A stretch of DNA of 64,000 bases, from contig NZ_JAKGAM010000001.1 of assembly GCF_023061285.1 (NCBI RefSeq), forward strand, positions 496,001-560,000, read 5' to 3'. Source of the DNA: Chromohalobacter nigrandesensis (GTDB lineage Bacteria; Pseudomonadota; Gammaproteobacteria; Pseudomonadales; Halomonadaceae). Below are positions 55,576 through 64,000 of this stretch, in pieces. How positions within the stretch are numbered: the first letter of the stretch is position 1; each line of letters starts with the position of its first letter. The notes beneath the pieces are model-generated. The model worked only from the letters and a program-made list of their open reading frames with translations, was not told the DNA's origin and searched no databases. The translations under genes and the position numbers were made by a program.

Positions 55576-56895
55576 TCAGTGACGCTCCCACTCCGGGCAA
55601 TCGAGGGCTCCCGGCGGCAAATAATCTGCTGCCTTCTCACCGAGACGGGCCATCAGTTGAAAGAAATCGCGTCTAGGCAGACGGATATCCAGCAGGATTC
55701 GGCCCTGCTCGTCAAATCGTTCTTGCTGCACGGCATTCAACGCATGCAGCGATGCCCGCAATCTTCCCTGATCGGGCGCCAACGTCAAACTCGTCTCGAG
55801 CAGCTCTTCAGCCAGCAGCTCGCCGAGTGCTTGATGCAGCAATTCAAAGCCGCGTGCATCACGTGCCGATAGCCACACAATCTGCGGACGCCCATGCGCG
55901 TCACGCTCGAGACGTGGAGCGCTGTCAAATATATCGATCTTATTCATAACCAGCAGTCGCGGCACCTCGGCAGCACCGATTTCCTCGAGCACCGCATCCA
56001 CCTGCGCCACATTGAAGTCGCGATCCGAGTCCGCCGCATCGATGACATGCACCACCAATGAGGCCTCGGTCGCTTCCTGCAAGGTAGCGCGAAACGCTTC
56101 TACCAGCTTGTGTGGAAGATGGCGGATGAAACCCACGGTATCAGCCATGACCACCGGCCCGACATCCTCCACGTCGATACGACGCAGCGTCGGGTCGAGC
56201 GTGGCGAAAAGCTGGTCGGCCGCGTACACATCTGCCTTGGTCAAGGCATTGAACAGCGTCGACTTGCCGGCATTGGTATAGCCCACCAGGGAAACGCTGG
56301 GAATCTCGGCACGCGCCCGTGCACGGCGATTCTGATCACGCTGTGTGCGGACCTTTTCCAACCGCTTGTGAATCGCCTTGATACGCGCGCCCAGCAAACG
56401 ACGGTCGGTCTCGAGCTGCGTCTCCCCCGGACCGCGCAAGCCGATCCCGCCCTTCTGGCGCTCCAGGTGAGTCCAGCCACGCACCAGGCGCGTCGACATA
56501 TACTCTAGCTGCGCCAGCTCGACCTGAAGTTTACCTTCATGCGTACGCGCGCGTTGCGCGAATATATCCAGTATCAGGCCCGTGCGATCCAGCACGCGAC
56601 TTTTCAGGGCGCGCTCCAGATTGCGCTCCTGCGAGGGCGACAAGGCATGATTGAAAATGACGACCTCGGCGCCGTGAAGTTCGCGTGTCTCGCGAATCTC
56701 CTCCAGCTTACCGCTGCCGATAAATGTTTTGGGATCGGGACGACGCCGACTGCCCTCGATGAGGGTCGCCGGCGTCACACCCGAGGAACGCACCAACTCC
56801 AGGAATTCTCCCGGGTCTTCACGCTCCTGTTCGTCGTGGAAATCCACATGGACGAGGATCGCCGTTTCACCGGCGTCGGGACGTTCGAAAAACAA
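55576..56895 (-). CDS. hflX: Ribosome-associated GTPase HflX
   Basis: HflX splits or rescues stalled ribosomes under stress. The 439-aa product has the N-terminal HflX domain (LVRSSGVTPATLIEGSRRRPDPKTFIGSGKLEEI), a coiled Arg/Gln-rich linker (ETQLETDRRLLGARIKAIHKRLEKVRTQRDQNRR) and a GTPase with G1 GYTNAGKSTL, G3 DTVGFI and G4 NKID. I retain a TTG start because GAGG sits six bases before it and the first residues (FFERPDAGE) match the family. It is 14 bases from hfq. Confidence 0.95.
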   Translation of the reverse strand: MFFERPDAGETAILVHVDFHDEQEREDPGEFLELVRSSGVTPATLIEGSRRRPDPKTFIGSGKLEEIRETRELHGAEVVIFNHALSPSQERNLERALKSRVLDRTGLILDIFAQRARTHEGKLQVELAQLEYMSTRLVRGWTHLERQKGGIGLRGPGETQLETDRRLLGARIKAIHKRLEKVRTQRDQNRRARARAEIPSVSLVGYTNAGKSTLFNALTKADVYAADQLFATLDPTLRRIDVEDVGPVVMADTVGFIRHLPHKLVEAFRATLQEATEASLVVHVIDAADSDRDFNVAQVDAVLEEIGAAEVPRLLVMNKIDIFDSAPRLERDAHGRPQIVWLSARDARGFELLHQALGELLAEELLETSLTLAPDQGRLRASLHALNAVQQERFDEQGRILLDIRLPRRDFFQLMARLGEKAADYLPPGALDCPEWERH

Positions 56896-56909
56896 TCAGC
56901 GCCTCTCGA

Positions 56910-57164
56910 TCAAACGTCTTCTTCTTCCGCCGGGGCATTCGGATCCTGGACGGGAAGACGCACGTTGCGGGATGGCACGACCGTGGAAATGGCGTGCTTG
57001 TACACCATCTGACTGACGGTATTGCGCAGCAGGATGACGAATTGATCGAAAGACTCGACCTGTCCCTGCAATTTAATACCGTTCACCAAAAAGATGGAGA
57101 CCGGAATGCGCTCCTTGCGCAGAATGTTCAAGTACGGATCTTGAAGGGACTGTCCTTTGGACAT
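56910..57164 (-). CDS. hfq: RNA chaperone Hfq
   Basis: An 84-aa Sm-fold protein that pairs small RNAs with mRNAs. The Sm1 motif is [22 protein letters not shown] and the Sm2 motif [12 protein letters not shown], both near-canonical; RNA-binding N-terminal [21 protein letters not shown] is conserved. The C-terminal tail is short and acidic ([10 protein letters not shown]), unlike the long tail of E. coli. AGGGAGAG precedes the ATG. The 124-base gap to miaA may carry its own promoter. Confidence 0.98.
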   Translation of the reverse strand: MSKGQSLQDPYLNILRKERIPVSIFLVNGIKLQGQVESFDQFVILLRNTVSQMVYKHAISTVVPSRNVRLPVQDPNAPAEEEDV

Positions 57165-57288
57165 TTTGCTCTCCCTAACTTCTCGCTGTGGTTTATGGTC
57201 GTTTTCGAAGGGTCACAGCCGCCATTCGCGTCGCCACCGCCGTTCGCGGCGTCACTCGCCAAGCGTTGTCGTGACCGGTCATCTTACG

Positions 57289-58227
57289 CTAAGTGCCGCT
57301 TCCGCGCACGATTTTCAATACCTGCTCATGCATATCGCTCGCCTCACTATCGACCCACTGCACGCCTGGCCAATTGCGCAGCCAGGTCAATTGACGCTTG
57401 GCGAGTTGCCGCGTCGCCGCCATGCCTCGCTCGCGCATCGTGGCCTCATCGGTCTCGCCTTCCAAATGTTCCCACATCTGACGATAGCCGACACAGCGAA
57501 TCGCAGGGAACCCGCGATGCAAATCGCCGCGCGCTCTGAGAGCGGCAACTTCCTCGCGGAAGCCTCCTGCTAACATGGCGTCAAAGCGCTGCGCGATACG
57601 TTCATGCAGCACCCAACGTTCGGTAGGCGCCAGCGCTATGGACACGAGGCGCCAGGGAAAGGTTTCACTAGGCTGCTCAGCCCATAGTTCACCCAGTGCC
57701 CGGCCGGTGAGGCGATACACCTCCAGCGCCCGCAACAGGCGCTGCCGATTGTGCGGGTGGATAGTGTTCGCGGCGATCGGATCGACCTGCGCGAGCTCGG
57801 CATGCAACGCCTCCAACCCCTCGCACTCGGCGCGCAGAGCCAGCTCATCGCGCAGCGCAGGATCGCGAGCGGGCAGTTCCGCCACGCCATCGATCAAACG
57901 TTTGATGTACATCATGGTGCCACCCACGAGGATAGGTATACGCCCCTGCGACGAGATGTCGCGCATCTCGGCCAGGGCATCCTCGCGGAATTCAGCGGCA
58001 GAATACGTGTCGGCGGGATCGCAAATATCGATCAGACGATGCGGCGCACGCGCCAGCTCTTCCGCCGAAGGTTTCGCGGTACCGATGTCCATGCCGCGAT
58101 AGATCATCGCCGAGTCGACGCTGATCAGTTCACCACCCAAGCGCTCGCGCAAGGCGATAGCCAAATCGGTCTTGCCGGCCGCCGTCGGGCCCATCAAGAG
58201 GATGGCCAGTGGCCGCGTATCGTTCAT
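57289..58227 (-). CDS. miaA: tRNA dimethylallyltransferase
   Basis: MiaA prenylates A37 of tRNAs reading UNN codons. The 312-aa product has the phosphate-binding MGPTAAGKTDLAI (near residue 12), VDSAMIYRGMDIGTAKPS, the DICDPADTYSAAEFREDA stretch and VGGTMMYIKRLIDG. The start at 58227 (MNDTRPLA) is preceded by AGGAT; an upstream open frame of 50 codons overlaps the end of mutL and looks spurious. Position between mutL and hfq is conserved. Confidence 0.96.
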   Translation of the reverse strand: MNDTRPLAILLMGPTAAGKTDLAIALRERLGGELISVDSAMIYRGMDIGTAKPSAEELARAPHRLIDICDPADTYSAAEFREDALAEMRDISSQGRIPILVGGTMMYIKRLIDGVAELPARDPALRDELALRAECEGLEALHAELAQVDPIAANTIHPHNRQRLLRALEVYRLTGRALGELWAEQPSETFPWRLVSIALAPTERWVLHERIAQRFDAMLAGGFREEVAALRARGDLHRGFPAIRCVGYRQMWEHLEGETDEATMRERGMAATRQLAKRQLTWLRNWPGVQWVDSEASDMHEQVLKIVRGSGT

Positions 58228-58258
58228 CGAGAATCCTGAAAACGGTCGCTGACCAGCG

Positions 58259-60208
58259 TTACTGGCCACGAAGAAATAGCTTATCCAGCTCGTGCATCGA
58301 CATCTCGGTCCAGGTCGGCCGCCCATGATTGCACTGCCCGCTGCGTTCGGTGCGTTCCATGTCGCGCAGCAAGGCATTCATCTCCGGCACTGTCAGCCGG
58401 CGATTGGCCCTCACGCTGCCATGGCACGACATGCTGGCAAGCAATTCATTGATATGCGCTTCGACTCTGTCCGAACGCCCGAAACGCTCGAGATCACCCA
58501 GCATGCCATGAATCAGCGATTCGACATCGGCGTTGTCGAGCAGTACCGGCACCCGGCGCACGAGTAGCGTCTCCGGGCCGGCAACGTCCAGCTCGACCCC
58601 CAGGCGCTCGAAGGTCTCGCGCTCGCGTTCGGCGGTTTCCACCTCGCGCGCGCTGACCGCCAACGACATCGGCACCAGCAGCGGCTGTGTCTGCAACCGC
58701 CCCAGGGCCTGTCCGTCGCCATGTACCTGCTGTTTCATACGCTCATAGGTGATGCGCTCGTGCGCGGCATGCATGTCGACCACGACCATCCCACGTGCGC
58801 TCTGCGAGAGGATATAGACCCCATGCAACTGCGCCACCGCATAGCCCAATGGCGGTGCCTGGGTCGCATCGGCCTCGGGCATCGCCGGCGCCTGGACATC
58901 GGACTCAGGTACCGCCGGCGCCTCAGCCTCGGTGCGTTGCGGCTGGGGCATCAAAAGCTGTTCTTCATGCTCCGGATGCAGTGCCTGGTAACCGGCCATG
59001 AATTCGCGCACGCGATGCGCCGCGGGACGCTCCTGATCGGCGCCGAGCGCCATGCCCTGTTGTTGCCAGCGCGGTTGTTCCTGCCCCTCGGAGGCCGAAG
59101 CTTCTCTGGACGGCGCCACGTCACCACCATTAGTGGTCGCCTCGTGTGTAGTGGTCGCCGCGTGTGGCGAGGAGGCCTCATTGGGGCGGGCATCCGCCAG
59201 CGCACGGTGCAGGCTCGAGAACAGGAAATCGTGCACCAGGCGTCCATCGCGGAAACGGACTTCATGCTTGGTGGGATGCACGTTGACATCGACCACGTGC
59301 GGATCGAGCTCCAGATAGAGAACGAAAACCGGGTGGCGACCGTGAAACAGCACATCGCGATAGGCTTGACGCACAGCATGGGCGACCAGGCGATCACGCA
59401 CGACCCGGCCATTGACGAAGAAATACTGCTGGTCCGCCTGTGCGCGGGAGTATGTCGGCAGCCCGACCCAACCCCACAGACGCAAACCGGTTGCCTCAAT
59501 GTCCACATGCAGGGCATTCTCGAGGAAATTGCGACCCAGCAGCGCCCCGACGCGACGCTCCATCGCCGCCGGCTCTTCACCCGCCCGCAACTGATGCACG
59601 ACCTTCTGATTGTGACGCAGTACCCAGGCGATGTCGTAGCGCGACAGCACCAGCCGCCGAAACGTCTCTTCGACATGGCCGAATTCGGTCTTTTCGGTAC
59701 GCAGGAACTTGCGTCGCGCAGGGGTATTGAAGAACAGATCGCGGACCACGACCGAACTGCCACGCGGATGTGGCGCGGGACTCACCCGAGGCTCCATCTG
59801 GCGACCTTCGGCGACCACGCGCCAGCCCTCGCTCGGCTCATCCTGCGTATTGGAAACCAGTTCGAGCCGCGAGACCGAACTGATCGAGGCCAGTGCCTCA
59901 CCACGAAAGCCAAGGCTATCCACGCCTTCCAGATCGTCCAGCGAAGCGATCTTGCTGGTAGCATGCCGCGACAATGCCAGCGGCAGATCGTCCTCGGCGA
60001 TGCCACGCCCATCGTCACGCACACGAATCAAGCGAGCACCGCCGGCTTCGAGATCGATCTCGATGCGCTGACTGCCGGCATCGATGGCGTTCTCGGCCAG
60101 CTCCTTCAATACCGAAGCCGGCCGTTCGACGACCTCGCCGGCTGCAATCTGGTTGGCAAGCCGGGGATCAAGGATATGAATGCGTCGGAATTGCGTCATA
60201 GCGACCAT
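58259..60208 (-). CDS. mutL: DNA mismatch repair protein MutL with endonuclease motifs
   Basis: The 649-aa product has an N-terminal GHKL ATPase: [22 protein letters not shown] and GFRGEAL motifs (up to about 110), followed by a transducer domain with NGRVVRDRL and [15 protein letters not shown] loose, Pro/Glu/Ala-rich linker runs about 340-450. The C-terminal domain has [12 protein letters not shown], an AC-type SCHGSVRA and CNHGRPTW, which together match the metal-binding endonuclease motif of MutL in organisms without MutH. That differs from E. coli MutL. The first of two ATGs has GAGG closer by. Confidence 0.97.
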   Translation of the reverse strand: MVAMTQFRRIHILDPRLANQIAAGEVVERPASVLKELAENAIDAGSQRIEIDLEAGGARLIRVRDDGRGIAEDDLPLALSRHATSKIASLDDLEGVDSLGFRGEALASISSVSRLELVSNTQDEPSEGWRVVAEGRQMEPRVSPAPHPRGSSVVVRDLFFNTPARRKFLRTEKTEFGHVEETFRRLVLSRYDIAWVLRHNQKVVHQLRAGEEPAAMERRVGALLGRNFLENALHVDIEATGLRLWGWVGLPTYSRAQADQQYFFVNGRVVRDRLVAHAVRQAYRDVLFHGRHPVFVLYLELDPHVVDVNVHPTKHEVRFRDGRLVHDFLFSSLHRALADARPNEASSPHAATTTHEATTNGGDVAPSREASASEGQEQPRWQQQGMALGADQERPAAHRVREFMAGYQALHPEHEEQLLMPQPQRTEAEAPAVPESDVQAPAMPEADATQAPPLGYAVAQLHGVYILSQSARGMVVVDMHAAHERITYERMKQQVHGDGQALGRLQTQPLLVPMSLAVSAREVETAERERETFERLGVELDVAGPETLLVRRVPVLLDNADVESLIHGMLGDLERFGRSDRVEAHINELLASMSCHGSVRANRRLTVPEMNALLRDMERTERSGQCNHGRPTWTEMSMHELDKLFLRGQ

Positions 60209-60244
60209 TGTGCCTCGCGCATAGGGCTCACGTCATGTCCACGC

Positions 60245-61738
60245 TCACGAGTGGGGGATCTGCAGCACTTGGCCCACGCGCAGGATATCGCCGCTAAGAT
60301 CGTTGGCCTGCTTGATATCCAGCATCGTCACATCATGACGCGCCGCCACCTGAGACAGGGTATCGCCCTCTTGCACGCGATATTCGCCGGGCTCTCCGCC
60401 ACGCTTTTGGTCGCGCTGCCAGGCCAACAGACTGCTGGGAGGTGGATGGCGGCGAAAATGCGCGATGATTCCATCGCCGATGGCGTCCGCAACCTTTTCC
60501 TGAAACGTCGCCGAGAGCAATTTCTTTTCCTCGGAAGGATTGGAAATGAAACCGGTTTCGACCAGCAATGATGGGATATCAGGTGATTTCAACACCACGA
60601 AGCCCGCCTGCTCGACTTGTGAGCGATGCAGACGATTGACGCGTCCCAGCTTATCCAGCACTTGGCCGCCGACGCTCAATGAGTCATTCATCGTTGCGGT
60701 CATGGTCAGGTCGAGCAGAACACCGCGCAGTACTTCGTCCTTGTCGGACAGGTCGAGATTGCCATCGACACCGCCAATCAAATCGGAACGGTTTTCCGTC
60801 TCGGCCAGCCAGCGCGCACTCTCCGAAGTAGCCCCGTTCTTGGATAGCGCATAGACGGAGCTGCCAGTGGGCCCCCGGCTCTTGACCGCATCGGCATGCA
60901 CCGAGACGAAGAAATCGGCTTTTTGCTCACGCGCCAGCAGCGTTCTCTTGCGCAGGCCCACGTAGTAATCGCTGTCTCGCGTCAAGAAGGCCTTGAAGCC
61001 TGGCGTGGCATTGATGTGCGTCTTGACCTTGCGCGCGATGGCCAATACGACGTCCTTTTCATACGTGCCGCCAGGTCCGATCGCCCCCGGATCTTCCCCC
61101 CCATGGCCGGGATCGACAGCAACGATGATATCACGCTTGGGGTGGGGCTTGGCCTGGCTATCATTCTTGGCCAACGCCGCGCTCGGCGACCTCCCTTCGG
61201 CCTTGGCCTGCATCAGCTCTCGCTCGGCATCCATTTCCTGATCGCGAATCATGGCCGCGATGGGATCGACAGGCTCATCCAACGCGCCCTCTCCCGGATA
61301 GTCGAGATCGACCACGAGGCGATAGCCATACTGATCGGTGGGCGGTAACAGGAAGTGATGAGACTTCACCTCTCTATTGAGATCGAAGACCACACGGAGA
61401 TCGTCACCGCTGCGTGTCCCGGTGCGTAGCGTGTCTATCGCACTATCACCCAGATCGACATCGTCCGAGTCGAAAGCCAGTTGCGCATCCTTTAAATCGA
61501 CGACCAAACGACGCGGATCGTCGAGTTGAAATACGGAGCTTTCCACCTCGTCGGACAAGTCGAAGACCACGCGCACATGATCGGGCGCTGCCCAGAGACG
61601 AATATTATCCACGTCAGCGGCCTGGGCAGGCGCCACATGACTCATTGCGAGCATCATCAGCACGATAAGGCTAATAAGATGTCGAACGGCACTCAGCCGG
61701 CATGGTGTCTGCCAGGGGGTAGCGTGAAACGGCTTCAA
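60245..61738 (-). CDS. amiB: N-acetylmuramoyl-L-alanine amidase AmiB
   Basis: A 497-aa periplasmic amidase that splits septal peptidoglycan. A 40-residue N-terminal stretch is a signal peptide (LISLIVLMMLAMSHVAPAQA|A). AMIN domain follows (ADVDNIRLW...FDLSDEVESSVFQL), then Amidase_3 with zinc ligands in DPGHGGEDPGA, YEKDVVLAIA and SVHADA and the Glu in VETGFISNP, then a LysM domain (YRVQEGDTLSQVAARHDVTMLDIKQAND). I select a TTG start overlapping the tsaE stop as TTGA; AGGA lies upstream of it. The longer frame runs backwards into tsaE. Conserved between mutL and tsaE. Confidence 0.94.
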   Translation of the reverse strand: MKPFHATPWQTPCRLSAVRHLISLIVLMMLAMSHVAPAQAADVDNIRLWAAPDHVRVVFDLSDEVESSVFQLDDPRRLVVDLKDAQLAFDSDDVDLGDSAIDTLRTGTRSGDDLRVVFDLNREVKSHHFLLPPTDQYGYRLVVDLDYPGEGALDEPVDPIAAMIRDQEMDAERELMQAKAEGRSPSAALAKNDSQAKPHPKRDIIVAVDPGHGGEDPGAIGPGGTYEKDVVLAIARKVKTHINATPGFKAFLTRDSDYYVGLRKRTLLAREQKADFFVSVHADAVKSRGPTGSSVYALSKNGATSESARWLAETENRSDLIGGVDGNLDLSDKDEVLRGVLLDLTMTATMNDSLSVGGQVLDKLGRVNRLHRSQVEQAGFVVLKSPDIPSLLVETGFISNPSEEKKLLSATFQEKVADAIGDGIIAHFRRHPPPSSLLAWQRDQKRGGEPGEYRVQEGDTLSQVAARHDVTMLDIKQANDLSGDILRVGQVLQIPHS

Positions 61739-62214
61739 GCGTCGATTTCCTTGTCCTGACGAGTGGCATGTAGTGCGGCGATGACGGCCTGGCCATGTGG
61801 ACTGAGACCTTCGAGCATGACGTGGCGGCCCTCGCCTTCCAGGGCCAGGCATACCACTAAATCGGCCCGGGGCAGCCATCCCGCACCCCGAGAAGGCCAT
61901 TCGATGAGGCTCAAGCCGTCCTCGCCGAGCATGTCGCGTGCGCCCATGAATTCGAGTTCTTCGGGATCGCCCAGCCGGTAGAGATCGAAATGATAGAGGC
62001 GGCGCCCGTCCAGCATGTACGGCTCCACCAATGTATAAGTAGGACTCTTGACCGCCCCCTCATGGCCATAGGCACGCAAGATGCCGCGCGTCAGCGTCGT
62101 CTTGCCAGCTCCCAGCTCACCCTCCAGGTGTACTTGACCGTGACCATCCAGAGCATGCCCCAGGGCTTCACCGAAAGCGACATGGGCGGCTTCATTGGGC
62201 AGAAAACGTTGCAT
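61735..62214 (-). CDS. tsaE: tRNA threonylcarbamoyladenosine ATPase TsaE
   Basis: TsaE is the ATPase of the complex that makes t6A37 in ANN-decoding tRNAs. The 159-aa product has the Walker A GELGAGKTTLTRGIL (residues 32-46), SPTYTLVEPY and HFDLYRLGDPEELE, and a Walker B-like LSLIEWPSRGAGWLP. Its stop overlaps the amiB start as TTGA. It lies 18 bases from nnr. Standard length. Confidence 0.96.
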   Translation of the reverse strand: MQRFLPNEAAHVAFGEALGHALDGHGQVHLEGELGAGKTTLTRGILRAYGHEGAVKSPTYTLVEPYMLDGRRLYHFDLYRLGDPEELEFMGARDMLGEDGLSLIEWPSRGAGWLPRADLVVCLALEGEGRHVMLEGLSPHGQAVIAALHATRQDKEIDA

Positions 62215-62232
62215 CTATCGTGGCATCTCGCG

Positions 62233-63741
62233 TTATCGCATGACATCAAAGCGGTGTGGGTTGGCAATCGCGCGCGCATAGGATGCCAGATCCGTGGCGA
62301 CCAGACCACGCTCGCCCCCGTCTCGGGCCGCCGCATCACCGGCCAGGGCATGCAGTAGAACACCATGCCGCGCCGCTTCGCCCAGCGTTTGGCCCTGTGC
62401 CAGCAACGCTCCGACGATTCCGGAGAGCACATCGCCCATGCCGCCACTCGCCATGCCCGGGTTACCGTACGGACACACGGCGACGCCATCCGCGTCGGCC
62501 ACCAGAGTGCCCGCCCCTTTGAGCACCACTGTACCCCCATAGCGCTCATGCAGCGCCAGTGCCGCCGCACGCCGGTCGGACTGAATCTCGGCACCGGAGA
62601 CACCCAGTAACCGCGCCGCCTCGCCGGGATGCGGGGTCAGTACCCGGTCGTCGCGGCGATTGGTCGCTTCTTCAGCCAGCCAGTTGAGTGCATCGGCGTC
62701 GAGTACACTGGGCACCCCTGCGGCGAGCGCTGCCTGCCACAGTGCGTACCCCCAGGCCTGACGTCCAAGACCCGGCCCGACCACCAGCACATTGGCTTGA
62801 TCGAGCAGCTCGCGGATATCTTCGGCCTTCTCCACGCCGCGCACCATGACTTCCGGGCTATGCACCAGGCTCGCCGTGACATGCGCCGCATCGGTAGCCA
62901 GGCTGACTTTTCCCGCACCGCTGCGCAGCGCGGCTTCGCTGGCCATCAACGCCGCGCCGCCGAAACCGGCGCCGCCACCGATCACCAACACATGACCGAA
63001 ATCGCCCTTATGACTGCCCCGTGGCCGGGGCGGAAGTGCGTGCTGCAATATGTCGGCCGACTGCAGTTCGCCCAATGGCACGAGATCATCATGCGCCTGA
63101 GGCGTCACACCGAGCATCTCGACACGCAGTTCACCGACATGATCCGCGCTGGCGCCGGTATGCAGACCGAATTTATCGGCGATGAAGGTCACCGTCAGAC
63201 TGGCGCGCACTGCCACGCCGCCCACGCTACCGGTCTGTGCCGAAAGCCCCGAGGGTACGTCCACCGCCAGCACCGGGCGCGGTGTCGCATTGAGAATTTC
63301 GATGGCACGGCGCAATGGCTCGCGAACCTCGCCCGTCGCTCCGGTGCCCAGCAACGCATCGATCACCACGTCACCATTGACTACCGTCTCGGGGCGCCAC
63401 TCGATGACATCCAGTCCCGCCTGCCAGGCCATTTCGTAAGCCCGGGCCGCGTCGCCGCTCAGCGTCGCAGGGTCACGCAAGGCGATGAGCTGCACGTCGA
63501 GGCCATCACCCGCCGCCAGCGCCGCCATCACATAACCATCGCCAGCGTTGTTGCCACCGCCACACAAGACGCTCAAGCGATGCGCCTCCGGCCAGCGCGC
63601 ACGCAAAGCAGCATACGCCGCCTGCGCGGCCCGTTGCATCAATTCGAACCCTGCCACTCCCTCGGCGATGAGGCGCCGGTCCAACGCCTGGACCTGATCG
63701 GCACCATACAAGGGATGCGGCGCTCGGCATGTCGTTGTCAT
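62233..63741 (-). CDS. nnr: Bifunctional NAD(P)HX epimerase/dehydratase
   Basis: Nnr repairs hydrated NAD(P)H. The 502-aa product combines an N-terminal epimerase (GGGNNAGDGYVMA, DALLGTGATGEVREP, VDVPSGLSAQTG) with a C-terminal ADP- or ATP-dependent dehydratase (GHVLVIGGGAGFGGA, VVGPGLGRQ, LTPHPGEAARLL, KGAGTLVAD, GNPGMASGGMGDVLSGI). This is the normal fused arrangement (E. coli YjeF). GGAGG precedes the ATG at 63741; the further 13-codon extension is not needed. It leads the superoperon towards hflC and is divergent from queG. Confidence 0.97.
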   Translation of the reverse strand: MTTTCRAPHPLYGADQVQALDRRLIAEGVAGFELMQRAAQAAYAALRARWPEAHRLSVLCGGGNNAGDGYVMAALAAGDGLDVQLIALRDPATLSGDAARAYEMAWQAGLDVIEWRPETVVNGDVVIDALLGTGATGEVREPLRRAIEILNATPRPVLAVDVPSGLSAQTGSVGGVAVRASLTVTFIADKFGLHTGASADHVGELRVEMLGVTPQAHDDLVPLGELQSADILQHALPPRPRGSHKGDFGHVLVIGGGAGFGGAALMASEAALRSGAGKVSLATDAAHVTASLVHSPEVMVRGVEKAEDIRELLDQANVLVVGPGLGRQAWGYALWQAALAAGVPSVLDADALNWLAEEATNRRDDRVLTPHPGEAARLLGVSGAEIQSDRRAAALALHERYGGTVVLKGAGTLVADADGVAVCPYGNPGMASGGMGDVLSGIVGALLAQGQTLGEAARHGVLLHALAGDAAARDGGERGLVATDLASYARAIANPHRFDVMR

Positions 63742-63836
63742 GGTTCGCCTCCTGTTGTCGTGCTCGCCGGCGACAAGCATTTATTCCACGTAACGATTGC
63801 GCTAGGGTGGCGCCCTCGCTTTACGGGGGTCTCGTC

Positions 63837-64000
63837 ATGTCCTCATCTTCACCCATCGATTACGCCGCGCTGGCCGATCGCATCCATACGTGGGGACGCG
63901 AGCTCGGCTTTCAGCAGGTCGGCATCACCGACACCGATCTCGAGGCGCATGAGCGCTATCTCGAGCGCTGGCTCGCGGCCGGCTACCACGGCGAAATGCA
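63837..64000 (+). CDS. queG: Epoxyqueuosine reductase QueG (5' part)
   Basis: The first 54 codons of a gene running off the window. The residues SSPIDYAALADRIHTWGRELGFQQVGITDTDLEAHERYLERWLAAGYHGEM match the N-terminus of QueG, the cobalamin-dependent reductase that finishes queuosine in tRNA; DLEAHERYLERWLAAGYHGEM is the most typical part. In E. coli queG also lies opposite nnr-tsaE. The ribosome site is weak. The rest of the gene is not visible. Confidence 0.9.
   Translation, partial: MSSSSPIDYAALADRIHTWGRELGFQQVGITDTDLEAHERYLERWLAAGYHGEM

Noticed and set aside
58721-60571. 616-aa plus-strand open frame opposite mutL
   Set aside because: It mirrors the whole length of mutL, has no ribosome site and no recognisable motif. 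Long antisense frames are common in GC-rich DNA.

Overview
The window reads as one contiguous piece of a high-GC gammaproteobacterial chromosome, most likely from a halophilic or marine Halomonadaceae-type bacterium (Chromohalobacter/Halomonas relatives). This is inferred from the rarA region, the phhB-aminotransferase pair, the nnr-tsaE-amiB-mutL-miaA-hfq-hflX-hflK-hflC block followed by hisZ-purA as in pseudomonads, a BCCT compatible-solute transporter, and the acidic secreted proteins. I see no insertion sequence, prophage, CRISPR array, rRNA or tRNA. Species assignment would need a database search.

Layout. 1-7.1 kb: rarA, then a convergent three-gene operon for a MukBEF/Mks-like condensin with the SMC gene first and no nuclease gene. 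7.2-12.6 kb: BCCT transporter, a short RecQ-family helicase, and phhB plus an aromatic aminotransferase. 12.7-21.1 kb: EF-hand protein, dadA, MATE exporter, aldo/keto reductase, a CHASE3-HAMP-GAF-GGDEF diguanylate cyclase, the yceJ-yceI pair and a DJ-1/PfpI protein. 21.2-25.6 kb: DUF2797, YeaC and rhomboid genes in one tight operon, then nadK with a metallophosphatase. 25.8-30.9 kb: DUF1853, a ZntR-like regulator, a membrane-anchored glutamate-synthase-like flavoprotein, an EamA exporter, a DUF6314 protein and a glycine-zipper lipoprotein. 31-36.5 kb: an LpxR-type lipid A deacylase, SlyD, a CDP-alcohol phosphatidyltransferase, periplasmic MsrA, an MFS exporter and an NlpC/P60 lipoprotein. 36.7-42.3 kb: a large duplicated DUF1266 protein and gabD-gabT. 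42.3-50.4 kb: an envelope-glycan district (acyltransferase, GlsB, opgGH, a GtrII-like glucosyltransferase) ending in a palindrome-rich scar with the C-terminal remnant of a sodium:solute symporter. 50.5-63.7 kb: purA, hisZ and the conserved hfl/mutL/nnr superoperon, with queG starting divergently at the right edge.

How the genes work together. The right-hand block is core housekeeping: tRNA modification (miaA, tsaE, queG), RNA chaperone, membrane protease control (hflKC), mismatch repair, cell-wall hydrolysis and metabolite repair. gabDT and phhB plus the aminotransferase feed GABA and aromatic amino acids into central metabolism. opgGH with the neighbouring acyltransferase and glucosyltransferase probably shape periplasmic or surface glycans.

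The most distinctive features are the SMC-first condensin operon without a TOPRIM nuclease; a set of short tandem repeats (6-, 9-, 15- and 16-bp units) placed just outside genes; a 12-bp inverted repeat that brackets the lpxR promoter about five helical turns apart; a 43-bp near-palindrome abutting a truncated symporter; and a DUF1266 protein that contains at least two copies of its domain. Nearly all intergenic gaps are short. The longest, 16912-17205, holds a tandem repeat and a promoter.
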